A stretch of DNA of 64,000 nucleotides from Breviolum minutum Mf 1.05b.01 (GCA_000507305.1 DF240213.1:1-64000), one strand, 5' to 3'; positions 22,344-33,006 are shown, numbered from the stretch's first letter. Notes: generated from the letters alone by a model not told the origin. Numbers and translations: made by a program.

Positions 22344-22667
22344 TTACCAATTCCGCAGCAATTTGTAGCTGAGCACAGAACCTGGACGTCCTGAGACGTA
22401 AGCTTTGGAAGTCAGCGCCTTGTCCCATTGAAGAAAAAATTGATCCTTCTTTTCCAAAGGCTCGCCAGTCACAAAGCGATACCCAAAGCGATAGCGAAGC
22501 GATACCGAATACCCTTCTTGCAATGAAATGCTCATGAAGCCATCCTGCCCCACAAGGCTTCCTTCTTGTAGAGTTCCAGCTGTGGACGCGTAAGAAAAGA
22601 TCTCCTGATGTCCGCCACACATGGCCTGCATTGAGCAAGAACCCGTAATCATAATATGAACGGGCAA
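22344..22667 (-). CDS. possible coding segment on the - strand
   Basis: 108 codons are open here (…GQDGFMSISLQEGYSVSLR…), and a second - frame is open over the same bases. Composition is richer in GC than the flanks. No splice borders or domain identified. It would be one of the few - strand genes here. Confidence 0.2.
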   Translation of the reverse strand: MPVHIMITGSCSMQAMCGGHQEIFSYASTAGTLQEGSLVGQDGFMSISLQEGYSVSLRYRFGYRFVTGEPLEKKDQFFLQWDKALTSKAYVSGRPGSVLSYKLLRNW

Positions 22668-22714
22668 TGTTGAACACAGGCAATTGCAATATATATATAT
22701 ATATAGGTTATATA

Positions 22715-22860
22715 CAGGCCGTCACATCACGTCACGTCACGTCAGGACGTCAGGCCGCTGTGGACAAGGAGGCCGTCACGTCACGTCACGTCACGTCAGG
22801 ACATCACACGCGCCGCCATGGACAAGGAGGCCGTCCGCGCCACGTCGACGTCAGGCACCG
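22715..22860. repeat. CGTCA-rich tandem repeat
   Basis: Runs of TCACG separate two copies of a unit of about 66 bp containing GGACAAGGAGGCCGTC; a (TA)n run precedes. Strongly GC-rich against the neighbourhood. Confidence 0.8.
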
Positions 22861-23036
22861 CCGGACAGGCGCCCCCAGAGCGGACCATGCATCCTGTGTG
22901 GAGTTGATCAGACTTGTCACAGGCACCAAGTTGTGGAGTTGAGGCTCCAAAAGAGGTTTCTGTGTTTTCCCGAGTACTGAGGAGAGTCACCATAGGGTCT
23001 TTGATCTTTTCATTTCGGAATCTTGGTGGTTTTCAG

Positions 23037-23113
23037 GGGAAGAACCACCCGCATTGTCACGTGAGGCGCCAGTGGATTTGCGTGATGTGAACGGGTTGCC
23101 GACGCCGATGAAG
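23037..23113 (+). CDS. putative coding exon
   Basis: cttggtggttttcag is a good 3' splice border. Phase 1 gives GEEPPALSREAPVDLRDVNG then LPTPMK. The right border is not clear; the frame stays open to 23218. Confidence 0.45.
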
Positions 23114-23317
23114 TTCCTTGCATGGATTTGGTGGATTTTTTGCTTGGATTTGGTGGATTTGGGGGGAAGCAATTTCCATAGGATCAGTACCATCCAGCCG
23201 ATTCTCGTGGGATCAATGTAGGTATGGATCCTCCAGAAGAAATATCCAAAACAATCTCCCAAAAACATGTGAAGATGACAAAATTTGAACCTCATTTTTT
23301 TTCTTGGTGGTTCTGAG

Positions 23318-23397
23318 GCGTGCTATTCTGAATGACGCTGTGAGGCAGCAAAGAAGAAAGAAGAAACCTTGGAGTATCCTACGCTTCTGAAGGCTCC
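23318..23397 (+). CDS. putative coding exon, basic
   Basis: ttttttttcttggtggttctgag precedes. Phase 2 gives RAILNDAVRQQRRKKKPWSI then LRF and a TGA. It may be a terminal exon, or the donor lies before the TGA. Confidence 0.35.
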
Positions 23398-23482
23398 TTG
23401 ATACCTTGAAAAGCTAAAGGCAAACCACTAGGAAAGGCGACGCTCCACCCCAAAAGGTTTTAGTAAATTGTATTTGAGAATT

Positions 23483-23672
23483 TCAAGGGAACCCCCTCAA
23501 TGGTAATATATGAAAAATGATTCTTAAGGGAACCACCTCAAGGGTAATATTCCAAATATGATTTTTATAAGGAAACCCCCTCAATGGTAATATATGAAAA
23601 ACGATTCTTAAGGGAACCCCCTCAAGGGTAATATATGAAATATGATTTTTATAAGGGAACCCCCTCAAGATT
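23483..23672. repeat. about 40-bp tandem repeat, 4-5 copies
   Basis: Unit contains AAGGGAACCCCCTCAA, GGTAATAT and TGAAAAATGATT. The GGGGGTTCCC box recurs at 23491, 23532, 23573, 23614 and 23657. Confidence 0.85.
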
Positions 23673-23939
23673 TTAAGTGTAAGATAGGTTTGTCCATGTT
23701 GTTGTTGGCATGTTTGTTTTGCATGGGAACTTTTTGTTGCTGGGGCATGTGAACTTTTTGTTTTCCTGCAAGTATTTTTGGTTCAAATCAGTTTTTTTCA
23801 ACAGACCCTTGTCAAAAGGTTTTTTGCCCTGCTACCGAGCAGAGGCGCAATAACCCTTGTCAAAAAGGATACCCCACAAGGGTAGCCCTTGACAAAACAG
23901 GCATGGGTGGTCAAGGAGGAGGAAAAAAGGAGGAAAAGG

Positions 23940-24070
23940 AAATGGAGTAGGAGGAAAGGGATCCTTGGCACAAGGATCAACAGAAGCCTTCGCAAAAGGA
24001 TCAACAGAAGGAGAAGGAAAAGGATCTTTGGCAAAAGGATCAACAGAAGGAGAAGGAGATGGAGTCAACA
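23940..24070. repeat. short tandem repeats in a Gly/Glu/Lys-type frame
   Basis: GGCAAAAGGATCAACAGAAG and GGAGAAGGAAAAGGATCTTT repeat about three times. The + frame reads GSTEGEGKGSLAKGSTEGEG and the - frame a Ser/Pro repeat. Whether either is translated is unclear. Confidence 0.6.
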
Positions 24071-24145
24071 ATGATGGCTGGGCTTGGGGTGTCAACAACA
24101 AGCACAGGCCTGCTGGCAGTGGCACTGTTGTGAGCGCCGCGCGTT

Positions 24146-24585
24146 GTAAATGACGTTTCATATGAGAGCAGGATCAATCATGACACTCCTTTTGCGTCGC
24201 AGGCGCAGTATTTGGTGAGGTTGCAGGGTGATGGCTGTCGCTCCGCGCAATGTAAATGACGTTTATATGTAAGCAGGATCAATCATGACATTCCAATTGC
24301 GTGGCAGGCGCAATATTTGGTGAGGTGTGAGGGTGATGCCTGTTGCTCCCGCTATTGTAAATGACGCTTCATACGTGAGCAGGATCAATCATGACATTCC
24401 TTTTGCGTGGCAGGCGCAGTATTTGGTGAGGCGTGAGGGTGATGCCTGTTGCTCCGCGCATTGTAAATGAGGTTTCATATATGAGCAGGACCAATCATGA
24501 CATTCATTTTGCGTGGCAGGGGTAGTATTTGGTGAGGTGTGAGGGCGATGCCTGTTGCTGTGCGCAATGTAAATGACGTTTCAAA
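24146..24585. repeat. 106-bp tandem satellite, four copies and a partial fifth
   Basis: GTAAATGACG-type starts occur at 24146, 24252, 24357, 24463 and 24569, a spacing of 105-106 bp. Each unit holds AGCAGGATCAATCATGACA, GGCAGGCGCAGTATTTGGTG and TGTTGCTCCGCGCA. Copies differ by a few per cent. Confidence 0.9.
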
Positions 24586-25018
24586 GTAGTACCGGAGTAG
24601 TACTTTGTAGTACAGAGTAGTGCTTTGTAGTTCTGGAGTAGTGGAGTAGTACTTTGTAGTACTGGAATAGCACTTTGTGGAACTTTGTAGCGCTGGAGTA
24701 GGACTTTGTAGCACAGAGTAGCACTTTGTAGTACTTTGTAGTACTGTAGTACAGAGTAGTATTGGAGTAGTACTGGAGTAGTACTGGAGTAGGGCTTTGT
24801 AGTACAGAGTAGTATTGGAGTAGTACTGGAGTAGTACTTTGTAGTACAGAGTAGTACTGGACTAGTACGTTGTAGTACAGAGTAGTATCGGAGTAGTACT
24901 GGAGTAGTACTGGAGTCGTACTTTCTAGTACAGAGTAGTACTGGAGTAGTACTTTGTAGTACGGGGTTGTACTGGAGTAGTCCTTTGTATTCTGGAGTCG
25001 TACTTTGTAGTACAGAGG
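24586..25018. repeat. GTAC-type minisatellite
   Basis: Built from GTACTGGAGTAGTACTTTG and GTAGTACAGAGTA variants for 430 bp. It starts inside the fifth 106-bp unit, right after its GACGTTTCA. Confidence 0.9.
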
Positions 25019-25084
25019 AGTTGCCTAGAGAATAATGGAGTTTTAAGCTCATAACATTCCATCCCATTGCAGGGCACAACAGAT

Positions 25085-25300
25085 GACAGCTCTTCACGTG
25101 AGCGCACATAACATGACATTCCATTGCACCACGTGACATGACACAACACAAGCAATCGCATCGCATCAAATGACATCACCAGCACATCAAGTGACGTGAC
25201 ATGACATGCCACGTCGCAACTAACCACAGTAGCTCACCCCATGTCACCTCACAACCAAGCACATTGCTTCATCTCACGCAAGCAAGCAACTTCATAACAT
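25085..25300. repeat. degenerate ACATGACA / CATCACA tract
   Basis: Loose repeats of CATGACAT, CACATCA and CACGTGACATGAC. Confidence 0.6.
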
Positions 25301-25308
25301 CAAAACAG

Positions 25309-25400
25309 GTCACATCACCATGGAACAGCAGAAGACTCGTTCACAGCAAAGAACTGGTGTGGGCATCGCGCTGGTCGGTCGCGTTGCGCGCATTCTAAAG
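25309..25400 (+). CDS. putative coding exon
   Basis: caaaacag precedes; CTAAAG|GCAAAT is a GC donor. Phase 1-0, 30 codons. Encodes EQQKTRSQQRTGVGIALVGR then VARILK. High G/C third positions contrast with the AT microsatellite that follows. Confidence 0.45.
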
Positions 25401-25546
25401 GCAAATTCTTTCTTTNTAATATATATATATATTTAAATGTATGTATATATATATATATATATTTTTTATTTTTAAAAAGGTGTATATGGGGTTGATTATG
25501 AAAGGTACCATCCCAAAGGTACCAACATATGTTTCTATGACTATAC

Positions 25547-25688
25547 CCTAGAGATCCGATGGCTCACCGAACGTCATAGGATGGGGTTTCGGGGTGTCCA
25601 ATCATCGAAATTTTCAACGCAATGTATTTAGAGTCCATGTTGCACCATTCTCAGTTTCGGTGAGCCATGGGGTCCCTAGGGTTGAACC
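25547..25688. repeat. family I palindromic element
   Basis: CCCTAGAGATCCGATGGCTC ACCGAACGTC ... GTTTCGGTGAGCCATGGGGT CCCTAGGG. Other copies: 40915-41063, 54560-54668, and a decayed copy at 13385. Confidence 0.8.
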
Positions 25689-25775
25689 TTCACATCCCAG
25701 AAAAACCTAAGAAAAATGGCTGGGAAATGATAAATGATGAACACCTACTTAATAAACATGTGAATAAATGCCAAC

Positions 25776-25887
25776 CCTTCCTGAAATTAACAGCAAAAGC
25801 TCGGCAAATGGATAGTTGGAAGATGACGTGTCCTTTTGGGAAAGCATGTTTTCTGGGGGCGAACTGTTAGTTTAAGGGAGGGTAATG
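25776..25887. repeat. family C element
   Basis: TTCCTGAAATTAACAGC, GGATAGTTGGAAGATGAC, GAACTGTTAGTTTAAGGGAG GGTA. Confidence 0.7.
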
Positions 25888-26059
25888 TTTAAAATCGTAA
25901 CATGGCAAACCATCTGCAGTCTTAAGACATTGGACATCTCTTTTTGTAATTGTCTTTGCTTCAGTGTAAGGTGAATTAATGATGCTGTTGATTCAGAATT
26001 GTCCTGTTTTTGCGTTTACAGGGGTTATGCTTATGGTACTGCAAGGGGGAGTAGTTGTA

Positions 26060-26178
26060 TTCATTCCTTCCTTCCTTCCTTCCTTCCTTCCTTTCTTCAT
26101 TCCTTCATTCCTTCATTCATTCATCCATTCCTTCCTTCCTTCCTTCCTTCCTTCCTTCCTTCCTTCATTCCTTCATTC
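26060..26178. repeat. (CTTC)n / (CATT)n microsatellite
   Basis: Tandem TTCC and TTCATTCC units; long frames through it are repeat artefacts. Confidence 0.95.
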
Positions 26179-26192
26179 CTGCATTCCTGGCG

Positions 26193-26330
26193 ATGTCACG
26201 GATTCCACTCAGAGCATTGCCAGCCAATTTTGACAAAGCATTGTATGAGACTTATCGTATCCAAGTGGTTGGGATTGCCATTGAAGATTGGTGGGCTACT
26301 GCTGGATTGATTTATGGATACCTTGATTCC
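26193..26330 (+). CDS. coding-like island between CTTC repeats
   Basis: Non-repetitive DNA reading SRIPLRALPANFDKALYETY then RIQVVGIAIEDWWATAG. No stop for 46 codons. It is flanked on both sides by CTTC runs. A faint likeness to the next island (R-x-L-P ... F ... Y) may be chance. Confidence 0.35.
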
Positions 26331-26403
26331 TCATTCCTTCCTTCCTTCCTTTTTTCGTTCCTTCCTTCCTTCCTTCCTTTTCGTTCCTTCCTTCCTTCCT
26401 TCC

Positions 26404-26436
<33 letters not shown>

Positions 26437-26642
26437 NTCCTTCCTTCCTTCCTTCCTTCGTTCCTTCGTTCCTTCATTCCTTCATTCTTTCATTCTTTCA
26501 TTCTTTCATTCTTTCATTTATTCATTTATTCATTCCTTCCTTCTTTCCTTCTTTCCTTCTTTCCTTCTTTCCTTCTTTCCTTCATTCATTCATTCATTCA
26601 TTCATTCATTCATTCATTCATTCATTCATTCATTCATTCATT
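26331..26642. repeat. (CTTC)n, (CT)n and (CATT)n microsatellites
   Basis: Long pure runs with an ambiguous base at 26437, probably a sequencing or assembly difficulty. Confidence 0.95.
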
Positions 26643-26652
26643 GTGAATCATT

Positions 26653-26793
26653 ATGTCGTTTACCCGGGATCTTCCAACTTCCCTCAACAAGTTCGAGGCA
26701 ACTTTTGATGCGAGCTATGCGAGTTATCCCATGCCAAGTCCGGGCAGTCTTCAGCGATGGCGGGAAGTTGACGGAAGACTTGGACTTGTTCAG
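26653..26793 (+). CDS. coding-like island after CATT repeats
   Basis: Reads SFTRDLPTSLNKFEATFDAS and YASYPMPSPGSLQRWREVDG, ending GLVQ at CAG|TTAAG. GC-rich third positions. No clean 3' splice site on its left because of the repeat. Confidence 0.4.
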
Positions 26794-26802
26794 TTAAGTT
26801 GG

Positions 26803-26908
26803 TGACTTTTTGTTGGATCCTACCATTGGATTCATCACCATTGTTTTCACCACCATTTGGGAGAATACGTTTGGAATTTTTTCGAAGCATTTGAACATGC
26901 AAATCCAG
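26803..26908. repeat. family G element
   Basis: GGTGACTTTTTGTTGGATCC, TACCATTGGATTCATCACC, ACCACCATTTGGGAGAATAC, and ATTTGAACATGCAAATCCAG in order. Confidence 0.75.
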
Positions 26909-27221
26909 GGATATCTAATGCAAAGCTGCAACAATATGCAAAAGTGATGAAAGGAGCTACCATTATATATTTCCTCCTTCAATATGCCGTAAGCAACCTG
27001 AAAGGGTTGTTGGATATTTACTAGGTGCCAGAAGAAATCGCCAGGGGGCAATTGGATGGAGTTCCAGTCATCCAATGTCTTTGGGGCGATTTTACGATAG
27101 ATTGGTGTTGTTGGTGAAGAAAAAAGTTTTAAACAATTAAAAACGAAATTTATCAACAACCAGCAAAAAAAAACATAGTTTTCATTTGTGTTTATTAGAG
27201 ATATCTCAGTCTCAAAAAGAG

Positions 27222-27300
27222 GTCCTGGGAATCGATCCTTCCCCCCGCGCCACACAGCCCCTGACATTGGTCGCCGTGATTTTCCGGGGGCTTCACCAAG
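27222..27300 (+). CDS. putative coding exon, Pro/Arg-rich
   Basis: After tcaaaaagag; phase 1 reads GPGNRSFPPRHTAPDIGRRD then FPGAS. Ends CCAAG|GTCACT. A Gly-Ser-Phe-Pro style like the 30-41 kb modules. Other frames are open on both strands. Confidence 0.35.
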
Positions 27301-27759
27301 GTCACTTCAGCCGGACTCTGCCGTCCAGCATCCAAGATGAAGGACGGACTCTGCAGCGTTGTTTTCGATTTTTTTGTTGCACAAACAAAGTGGGCTGCCC
27401 AATGCAATTTGCAGCTGGTTGGGTGGGGTGTGGTTGGTTTTATGTTGGATTGATTTGTTGGTTAGGGTTGTTGGTTGGGTTGGTTTGCTCCACTTGGGGC
27501 AGTTGCTATATAGGTGGTGATTTGTTTGAAAGATGTTTGCTAATATTCACCTCCTAGTCAGGGAAGACTTCCAATTTGAGTGCAAGTTTTATTTGAGTTG
27601 AAACATGGGGTCATTAAATACATGGGACCCATTCTGGGGGGGTCAAGCAATGCCAGTATAAGGTATATTTGAGGGATTTCACTTTAGTGTATTGTTTGGG
27701 TTGGTGTCATATTTTCATGAGTCCTGTGAAACCACCAAGTAGGTTAGGTGCATTGGATA

Positions 27760-27932
27760 CTGCAAGGCGGGCCCCTACGATCGTTAGAAATGGTGTTAAA
27801 TAACTCCTGTAAATGGCCGTAAAAAAATGGATTTGCCTGGGGGTATTTAATTCACCCCGAAAATTCAGTGGACTTCTTTGGGCCCCTACTGAAATAACTG
27901 GTGACTTTGGGCCCACCTTGTAATGGACAGCT
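27760..27932. repeat. family A element, near full length
   Basis: GCAAGGCGGGCCCCTACGAT ... CTTCTTTGGGCCCCTACTG ... GACTTTGGGCCCACCTTG. Includes GGATTTGCCTGGGGG, CACCCCGAAAATTCAGTGG. A good reference copy. Confidence 0.85.
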
Positions 27933-28027
27933 ATAATGCATGTCCGGAATCACGTGTTGGCTGACGGCCTTGAGGTTTCGTAGATAGTGTTTCCTCAAAA
28001 ATCGAACGACCGCCATGTGTATAACAT

Positions 28028-28110
28028 AATGTTGATGGAAGAAATCCGGCTGGCCAGTTGTGGTTGGTAGTTAATCCCATTTTTTACAAGGTTTTTTTTT
28101 CTATATATCT
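28028..28110. repeat. family H left half
   Basis: TGTTGATGGAAGAAATCCGG, CCAGTTGTGGTTGGTAGTT and AATCCCATTTTTTACAAGG. Confidence 0.65.
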
Positions 28111-28702
28111 TATATCTCGAAATATATCTGTGTTTCCTTGTTGGACAACGAGTTTCCATTTTGATGGTATACTTTGCCAGAAGAACCAGCTTGTGTTGCA
28201 AGAGTAACTTAATGGGTCCTTGTTTTCACATAGTTGTTTTTTTTGCCTTCATCCGGATCCTTACGACGAAGCCAGTTGATGCGCCAGTTGCATTTTTGCA
28301 AGTTTCCAGGATTCCATGTTTGGATTGAAGTTATACAGCGACGTTTGTAAGATCTTTGGAACATCACCGCATCACCGGTGATGTGTTGTTCCATTCAAGA
28401 TGTTGTGAACAGACCTTTAAATATCTCGGAAAGGCGAGCACGTTGAATGAAATCTTCATATATGACAGGTTGGAGCATGTTTTCAAAAGTTTGTTGGTAT
28501 TTTTTTACATTTAATTAAAGATATTCAAACATGCTAGTTGAAGATCAAATGGTTGCCTTACTCAGACCTTTCAGGATTGCAACACACCACCAGCATGGGT
28601 TTGGATAGTCTCAGTTTAGGCGCAGTCTTTTCACACGGTGTTTTGCAAGGGGGGGCCCGTGTGGAAGTGTGACCCATTTTCACGGTTCTTCCTTGTGCTT
28701 TA

Positions 28703-28860
28703 CAAGGTGGGCCAGATCTACCAGTTGTAAATAGGGTTATAACTCCACTTATAGGGGTTAGTTACCTGACCCCAATTTTGCAATTTATTTTCGGCCATTT
28801 ATTTTCGGGTAACTTACACCATTCATAGGGCTGGATCTGGTGCCCCGCCTTCTAGGACCA
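28703..28860. repeat. family A element, diverged
   Basis: ACAAGGTGGGCCAGATCTAC ... GGGTAACTTACACCATTCA TAGGG ... GGTGCCCCGCCTTCTAG. Ends in TCTAG. Confidence 0.7.
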
Positions 28861-29094
28861 ATTGAAATGGTTGTTTCCTGGTGTGGTTTAAAGGAACCTC
28901 TGAAAAATCATGGCTTGGCTGTACGTTTGCACATTATGATATGTGTTTCAGGTACTTTTTGTTTGTGAAAGTTCGACATGGTTTGGGATAATAGTGGTTT
29001 GAATATCATCGTGAATGAACATGTTCATAGTATAGTAATTGTGTTTACATATCAAAGACCTTTCAAAATTTCTTGGAAGAATTACCTTTGTTTG

Positions 29095-29212
29095 TTTAAG
29101 GTGTTGTTTTAAAAACATTCTACCATAGTAAATCTCCATGTTTTAAACTACCATTTGGGGAAAAACAATATGTTGGTTGTTGTTTCCAAACATTCTTATG
29201 AAAAATCCAAGT
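29095..29212. repeat. family G element
   Basis: ACATTCTACCATAGTAAATC, ACTACCATTTGGGGAAAAAC, TTTCCAAACATTCTTATG and AAATCCAAG. Confidence 0.65.
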
Positions 29213-29499
29213 CATTCAAGGTGAGATCATCCAATTTGACTGATTCTATAGATCTTTGATTTGGGGTGCTTCAACCACCAGCTACAGCTAGGGTTGGTGG
29301 ACAGTACCTATCTAGGAATACCGGAAATATCATTTCAGAAACCAATGCTGACTGGTCAACCTACCCCCCCGTAACGTAAGTATCCTCCTGAAAAAATCCG
29401 TTTAATATGTGGCCGTTAGGCAAACCAAGGGGTTGTCATAAGGCCTTCTGAAGGGAAACCAATGGATAATAGGGATCATGATCATGATTTACCATAAAT

Positions 29500-29825
29500 C
29501 CCCTCGTATTTCCCCACGTAACTGGGTAGTGTAATTCCCCTATATACCCTAAACAACCGGAGCCCCTTTTTCTCATTGCTCAATGGACAATAGATCTCTA
29601 GGGCTCCTCATTTTGAGATGCATGGAATGGGTGGTGCTTCAATTTCTCACACCTTGGGACCTTGTGCCAATCGAGAAATTGGCTCATTCCATGGAAGTAG
29701 TGACCGGTTGGTGCCCCTGGTTATTTACTGTATATAATAGGGGATGAACAGCTACACACTGAATATAGGGAGTATAAGTACCTTTTTGTTTAAAGGATTC
29801 CTTATGAAAGAACCAGGGATTTCAT
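29500..29825. repeat. inverted and direct family E elements
   Basis: An inverted copy at about 29490-29575 (TTCCCCACGTAACTGGGTAG) and a direct copy at about 29733-29825 (GGGGATGAACAGCTACACAC). Between them is an inverted-repeat pair near 29605-29690 (GCATGGAATGGGTGG / GGCTCATTCCATGG). Confidence 0.55.
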
Positions 29826-30159
29826 GGTTCATGTCAGCCAAGGGTCTTGCACGTTGCTCAGCCACCAGCATAGAAGTGACCCTTGTAAAATGTGTACAGG
29901 ACAGATCCATGAGACAAATGATTGGAGCAATAGAGATATTGTTGGCATGTGTTCTTTCATTATTACAGCCACTGTTTCTTTAAAAATACGGTACGTACTT
30001 CACACAAAGGTATGAAATATATAAGATATGCATACATATCTATACGGTATATACATATATTTGCAGTATAGGAAGCTTCTCAAAAAAATATACCGGAATA
30101 ATATTGCAAAGTACTGGACGAAAACCATCATTTTCAACAAGAAAGCTTTTTGTTGCCAG

Positions 30160-30210
30160 GTGCCGGAAGCAGAAACTATGGGATTCCGGGCATGGGTCCC
30201 GATGCTCCGG
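30160..30210 (+). CDS. repeat-module mini-exon 1 (51 nt)
   Basis: tgttgccag precedes; CCGG|GAGGTT follows (GA donor). Phase 1-1. Encodes AGSRNYGIPGMGPDAP after the shared Gly. First clear member of a dispersed set of GSRxxxxPGMxxDxPG exons. Function unknown. Confidence 0.5.
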
Positions 30211-30718
30211 GAGGTTCCCATGGGGGCAAACGTTGCCCTCATCCGAACATGTCCTGAGAAGGCATATATATGTGGACAGCCTCCGTTAAAACATATTAAA
30301 AAAAACACAGTTCAAGCTCAATATTTGCCAAAGAATATTTGTTTTGGTTTTAAGTACTTTCGGGGAGGTCTACAATGAATGCTAGACCCCCTCCATGTTT
30401 TCTAGGGATGAAGCAACTTCCCGTGAAATGGGTGGCTCCCCCCGACTGTGAGCTCCCACCAGAATTTCATTGGGATGGGATATTCAAGCTGTTTGTTCAT
30501 TTCTCCAGTTGATTTTTCTGAGAAGTTTCCAACCATTATGTTTTTATGTCACCTAGTGTATACAATGTATTGTATTGCATCGATACTGCACAAGCAAAAT
30601 AAACATTGTGTAGTTTCGGGGGGGTCTATGTAAGTCAATTAAACTAGAAAGGAAGTCTTGAGGTTTTTCCATGTTTTTCCAAACAAAGTATGTTCAGCAG
30701 GTTCTTTTTCTTTCCCAG

Positions 30719-30811
30719 ATGCTCAATGTATGGCCTATATACCTACATTACTTACATTTGGGTAGTTTTGGGAGTAGTTTTGTAGGTAAATAGACCAGTC
30801 CCATTGAGCAT
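30719..30811. repeat. family F palindromic element
   Basis: ATGCTCAATGTATGGCCTA ... TAGACCAGTCCCATTGAGCA T. Confidence 0.75.
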
Positions 30812-31018
30812 TTGGGTCCCTCAATGGAGGTTTGAAGTTCAGCTTTTTATGAAAGGAACCACCCGGGAACGTTGAGAAGCATCCTTGAAGCTTGAATCCA
30901 AACCATTGCAGGACATACAGACGGTTCGACCTTTTATAGTAGATGACCCACCTTGCAAGGTACAAAAGGTTTCTGCCCCGAAACGGATCGTTATAAGAAT
31001 GGAGTATTTGTTTTATAG

Positions 31019-31159
31019 GGGCCGCCCAAAAACTATTTCACTTCAGAAAGACGGCATTCAAAGGATTTCATCCATGAAGCGCATCTACCCGCAGTTGGAT
31101 CGGCTGTGCTGCCTCCCACAATCGGCATTCCATATGTAGCAAATCTAGCTGAAAAAATA
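31019..31159 (+). CDS. putative coding exon
   Basis: gtatttgttttatag is a good 3' splice border. Phase 0 reads GPPKNYFTSERRHSKDFIHE and continues through AHLPAVGSAVLPPTIGIPYV to a TAG at 31160. The donor inside is uncertain. A second + frame with Lys/Arg is open over 30885-31139. Confidence 0.45.
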
Positions 31160-31314
31160 TAGCTGCAAAACGAAAACGTGAAACGTTTTTACGGGACTTT
31201 CTACAGTATATTGTATTCGGTTGTCTCGACTGCCTCTGTCCCTTGGCTTTTTCTGATGGGCGAATCTGCCCGGGACTTACCCAAGCAAAAACATGTTTCC
31301 ACTGCTTCCTGCAG

Positions 31315-31368
31315 GTGCTATGGGAAGTAGAGCTTATGGAATTCCTGGTTTGGGTCTTGATGTTTCAG
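31315..31368 (+). CDS. repeat-module mini-exon 2 (54 nt)
   Basis: cttcctgcag|GTGCTATGGG ... TTTCAG|GTGCTT. Phase 1-1, exactly 18 codons: GAMGSRAYGIPGLGLDVS. The - strand version of this copy has a stop, which supports the + strand. Confidence 0.55.
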
Positions 31369-31433
31369 GTGCTTTATTTGTTTTTTTTTGGGGGGGGGCT
31401 ATGGGATGGGGAGGACGGATGATTTTTGGGGAG

Positions 31434-31586
31434 GTGCGTTTGATCATGACGAAGCTTTACAATTCCGAGCGGAATATCGAAAGGACCAGGATATGTTGAT
31501 CACGACAACTAGTGAATATGTTTGCCAAGTAATAGGGAAAGTGAAGAGAAGGAATATGAAGAAACATGTTCAGGCAATGTTGCAAG
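31434..31586 (+). CDS. putative exon ending at a family A donor
   Basis: 51 codons, phase 1-1. Reads AFDHDEALQFRAEYRKDQDM, then ends RRNMKKHVQAMLQ at CAAG|GTGGGCCC. The GT of the family A end is the donor. Highly charged and helical. No family recognised. Confidence 0.6.
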
Positions 31587-31700
31587 GTGGGCCCAAATGC
31601 CAGTTGTAAGTGGGGTGAAACAAGCCCACTTTTCGGGGTGAAACAACGCCAGTTACCTATTTATGTTCGGCCATTTGTAGGGACAGTGGTTGTTTGTTTT
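31587..31700. repeat. family A element, 3' truncated
   Basis: GTGGGCCCAAATGCCAGTTG, TGGGGTGAAACAAGCCCAC, GTTCGGCCATTTGTAGGG. It supplies the donor of the exon ending at 31586. Confidence 0.75.
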
Positions 31701-31714
31701 TTTCGGGGGGGGGT

Positions 31715-31828
31715 TACCCTCCCTGAAGCTAACATAGCACCTGCCAGGAAGCCATCCCAAAAGGAACTGGTCTTCCAACCATCCATTTTCAATCATTTTC
31801 AGGTGCTATGTCAGTTTCAGGGAGAGCA
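31715..31828. repeat. family C palindromic element
   Basis: TACCCTCCCTGAAGCTAACA TAGCACC ... GGTGCTATGTCAGTTTCAGG GAGAG. Good arms. Confidence 0.85.
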
Positions 31829-31840
31829 TACTGTCCACTT

Positions 31841-31947
31841 ATATGGGTGTTTCCGTAAATAGTGGTACCCCCAAATCATCCATTTTAAGGTTTTCCATTA
31901 TAAACCATCCATTTTGGGGTACCCCTATTTTTGGAAACCCCCATATG
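31841..31947. repeat. family B palindromic element
   Basis: ATATGGGTGTTTCCGTAAAT ... TTTTTGGAAACCCCCATATG. It sits only 12 bp from the family C element. Confidence 0.85.
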
Positions 31948-32403
31948 GTGATGATAATAAGCCTTGATAAAGGCCATAAATACACCAATCAATGGTAACG
32001 GGAGTGGCAGAGCCGGGTCTGTGATTCACACTGCTGGTTTTCAAGGTTGCTGTTTGGCGCGGTGTTTTTTTTGGGGATCGAACCCTAGATATTTGCAATT
32101 ATAACATGTCTAGGAGATGACTGGCCCCACAATTGTAGGACCTCAAGTTGTTCCTTGGTATTCTGTAGGTTTCGTAAGGGGGGGGTCTTCAAGGGGAGGT
32201 GGTAACTGGGGAACCCTAAGAATTCTGTCAGCGAAGATTGGGGAACCTTAGGGAAGATGAGGGGGAGTCACCACCCCAAAAGAAAATATAGAAAAAAACC
32301 CAAAATATTTCCGCACCCAATTTTTATTCATCAAAACCCTTGAATCATGTTTTTTGGTTTCATAAGTTCACCATCTCACAGATCGCATCCCATGAAAATG
32401 TAG

Positions 32404-32455
32404 GTGGTGTCGGAAGCACCTATGGAATCAATGATGTTCCATGCACGTTTCGCAG
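32404..32455 (+). CDS. possible repeat-module mini-exon 3
   Basis: gaaaatgtag|GTGGTGTCGGAAGC. In phase 1 it reads GGVGSTYGINDVPCTFRS, matching the G-S-x-x-Y-G-I core. The right border (CGCAG|CTGCC) lacks a normal donor. A 69-codon - strand frame overlaps. Confidence 0.35.
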
Positions 32456-32967
32456 CTGCCAATGGTTTCCAAGTGTTTAAGGATGAAGCGACATGAAAAG
32501 TGAAATCAATTGAAATCATGGGATCTTCATAAACCTTGGTGCTTCTTGAGAAGCAAATGAGACACCTAAGATGACCATGTTTCATACTAAATCACATATG
32601 ATTCAATTTGTTTGGGGGGCTTTGGTACCTACCCAATAAGGTTCTAAATCGAAATCGCTTGTGGCTCAAGAAATATTTCTCCTTTCAAAGGCAACATTCA
32701 GTATAGTTAGGTTCCAGCTCGTTAGGATGAAATGAATTTCGATGACTACAATATATCGGCTTCATGAAGAATTCCTGGTTTGATTGGGTTTTTCGAATCA
32801 TGAAATACAGATTTACCAAGGCCGGCCTGCACAGCTCCATTGTATCAACGAAATACCTTGAGTGAACTGATGGATCATGCAGCTGATAACATGTGATACT
32901 TGGATGATCACATAGGCCTGTTCGTCCCACGGATGCTATGGAATGACAATTCGTTGCCACCATCCAG

Positions 32968-33006
32968 GTGTTGGATCCATGAAACCTTTCGAAGTTGATA
33001 CTGGAG
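32968..33006 (+). CDS. repeat-module mini-exon 4 (39 nt)
   Basis: ccatccag|GTGTTGGATCC ... CTGGAG|GTCTGG. Phase 1-1. Encodes GVGSMKPFEVDTG, a short and diverged module. Confidence 0.4.

Noticed and set aside
24504..25169. 221-codon - strand open frame, Ser/Thr/Tyr/Leu-rich
   Set aside because: It is the translation of the GTAC minisatellite and part of the 106-bp array; repeats without stops give long frames by themselves.
26055..26708. 217-codon + frame of FLPS repeats
   Set aside because: Produced by CTTC/CATT microsatellites. Only the two non-repetitive islands inside were kept as candidates.
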